Shown here piece by piece: positions 63,495 through 64,000 of a DNA stretch of 64,000 nucleotides. Numbering within the stretch: position 1 is the first letter of the stretch; every line of letters starts with the position of its first letter. The DNA comes from Paramecium sonneborni (Eukaryota > Ciliophora > Oligohymenophorea > Peniculida > Parameciidae). Below the pieces are notes generated by a model that was not told the DNA's origin, ran no database searches, and saw only the letters and a list, made by a program, of their open reading frames with translations. Both the position numbers and the translations under genes were made by a program. The stretch spans positions 375,823-439,822 of the forward strand of contig CAJJDN010000005.1 in assembly GCA_905182985.1 (NCBI GenBank). Direction: 5' to 3'.

Positions 63495-63841
63495 ATGTAC
63501 GAAATCGTTATTGGCGTTCCAAATTATTTAAAATTTGATGGTGGAGAAGTATTGGGTTCCTATCAATTTTGTCAGATCTTCTCAAAAATAGACATTAAAT
63601 TCAATCTATCTCATGTAATTAATTGAACTTAAAAAGTTGGAAATGGATAATACGTAAATATTATTAATTAGAATATAGGTTTCTGGTTAATCAAGTATTA
63701 AGTTTAAAAATAATCCTGGCTGTATTAGATCTAATTCATCATCATAATGATGGAGGAATTTATGATAATAATGTATATAGTATAAATAAATTAATCTTAA
63801 GGAAGACATCATCATCATTTTTAAAGAAATTGAGATAATGA
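63495..63841 (+). CDS. Small protein, function unknown, model tentative
   Basis: 96 residues if a 22-nt intron (AAG acceptor, about 63608-63629) and a 34-nt intron (about 63680-63713) are removed. It begins MYEIVIGVPNYLKFDGGEVL, has QVSGQS in the middle and HHHNDGGIYDNNVYSIN near the end, then a basic tail. The two introns restore one frame across the locus, but both are at the edge of what I would accept. No family is recognised. Confidence 0.35.
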
Positions 63842-63967
63842 TTTAATTAATATGGAATGCATAATTTAACCAAAAATTATTATTTACATTATATATTCTG
63901 AAATTAAGTATTGTGGAAAAGTATTTAAAATCGATTCTAGTTAATAAGATATATAATATATTCAAAA

Positions 63968-64000
63968 ATGTCATATACTCAACCTCCTCCTACTTAAGGC
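63968..64000 (+). CDS. Start of a gene cut by the window edge
   Basis: ATG at 63968 followed by MSYTQPPPTQG and then the window ends. The Pro/Gln-rich start and the position after an AT-rich spacer suggest the first codons of a gene, but 11 codons cannot be assigned. Confidence 0.35.

Overview
The window looks like macronuclear DNA of a ciliate, most probably a Paramecium. Evidence: it is very AT-rich; TAA and TAG are read as glutamine throughout and TGA is the only stop; genes are packed with 7-400 bp between them; and nearly every gene reads only if very short introns (about 20-34 nt, GTA...AG) are removed. Under the standard code almost nothing is open; with the ciliate code plus these introns, about 40 genes read cleanly. 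I translated by eye, so product names rest on remembered family motifs and not on searches.

Layout. 1-9.9 kb: 3' end of an unknown gene, a CCDC22 homologue, a twin CX9C protein, an EF-hand protein (-), a coiled-coil protein, cytochrome c (-), a RING E3 (-) and a PITSLRE-type cyclin-dependent kinase. 9.9-21.4 kb: a gamma-carbonic-anhydrase-like protein (-), an importin-alpha-like ARM protein, PACRG, coiled-coil and small ORFs, a DHHC palmitoyltransferase, a TOG/HEAT TORTIFOLIA1-like protein (-), a calmodulin-like protein (-) and SRP9. 21.4-31.7 kb: an unresolved stretch, an ABCG transporter pseudogene, METTL5, a small membrane protein, a CDPK-like pseudokinase (-), two large coiled-coil/Q-rich genes facing each other head to head, a membrane protein (-) and IGBP1/Tap42. 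31.7-36.9 kb: two assembly joins, each a single N flanked by a repeated overlap, which duplicate GALE and a coiled-coil gene. 36.9-43 kb: a small ORF, a putative secreted protein with RRDDYYG-type repeats, a poorly resolved ORF, and a domesticated piggyBac transposase (PgmL-like). 43-64 kb: an unknown gene, an NDUFAF6-like gene whose frame runs on into a large coiled-coil gene, a 1538-codon intronless protein (-), an 8-kb guanylyl cyclase fused to a P4-ATPase-like domain (-), a PX sorting nexin, and two short genes at the right edge.

There is no operon logic. The content is that of an ordinary eukaryotic chromosome: cilia and microtubules (PACRG, TOG protein, coiled coils), Ca2+ and cyclic-nucleotide signalling (calmodulin-like, CDPK-like, EF-hand, guanylyl cyclase), mitochondria (cytochrome c, CX9C, gamma-CA, NDUFAF6), trafficking (CCDC22, PX nexin, DHHC, SRP9) and RNA modification (METTL5). 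The most distinctive items are the PgmL-like domesticated transposase, the pseudokinase, the cyclase/ATPase fusion, the many non-TAG 3' splice sites and the two collapsed-overlap assembly joins. No tRNA, rRNA, CRISPR array or intact transposon was seen.
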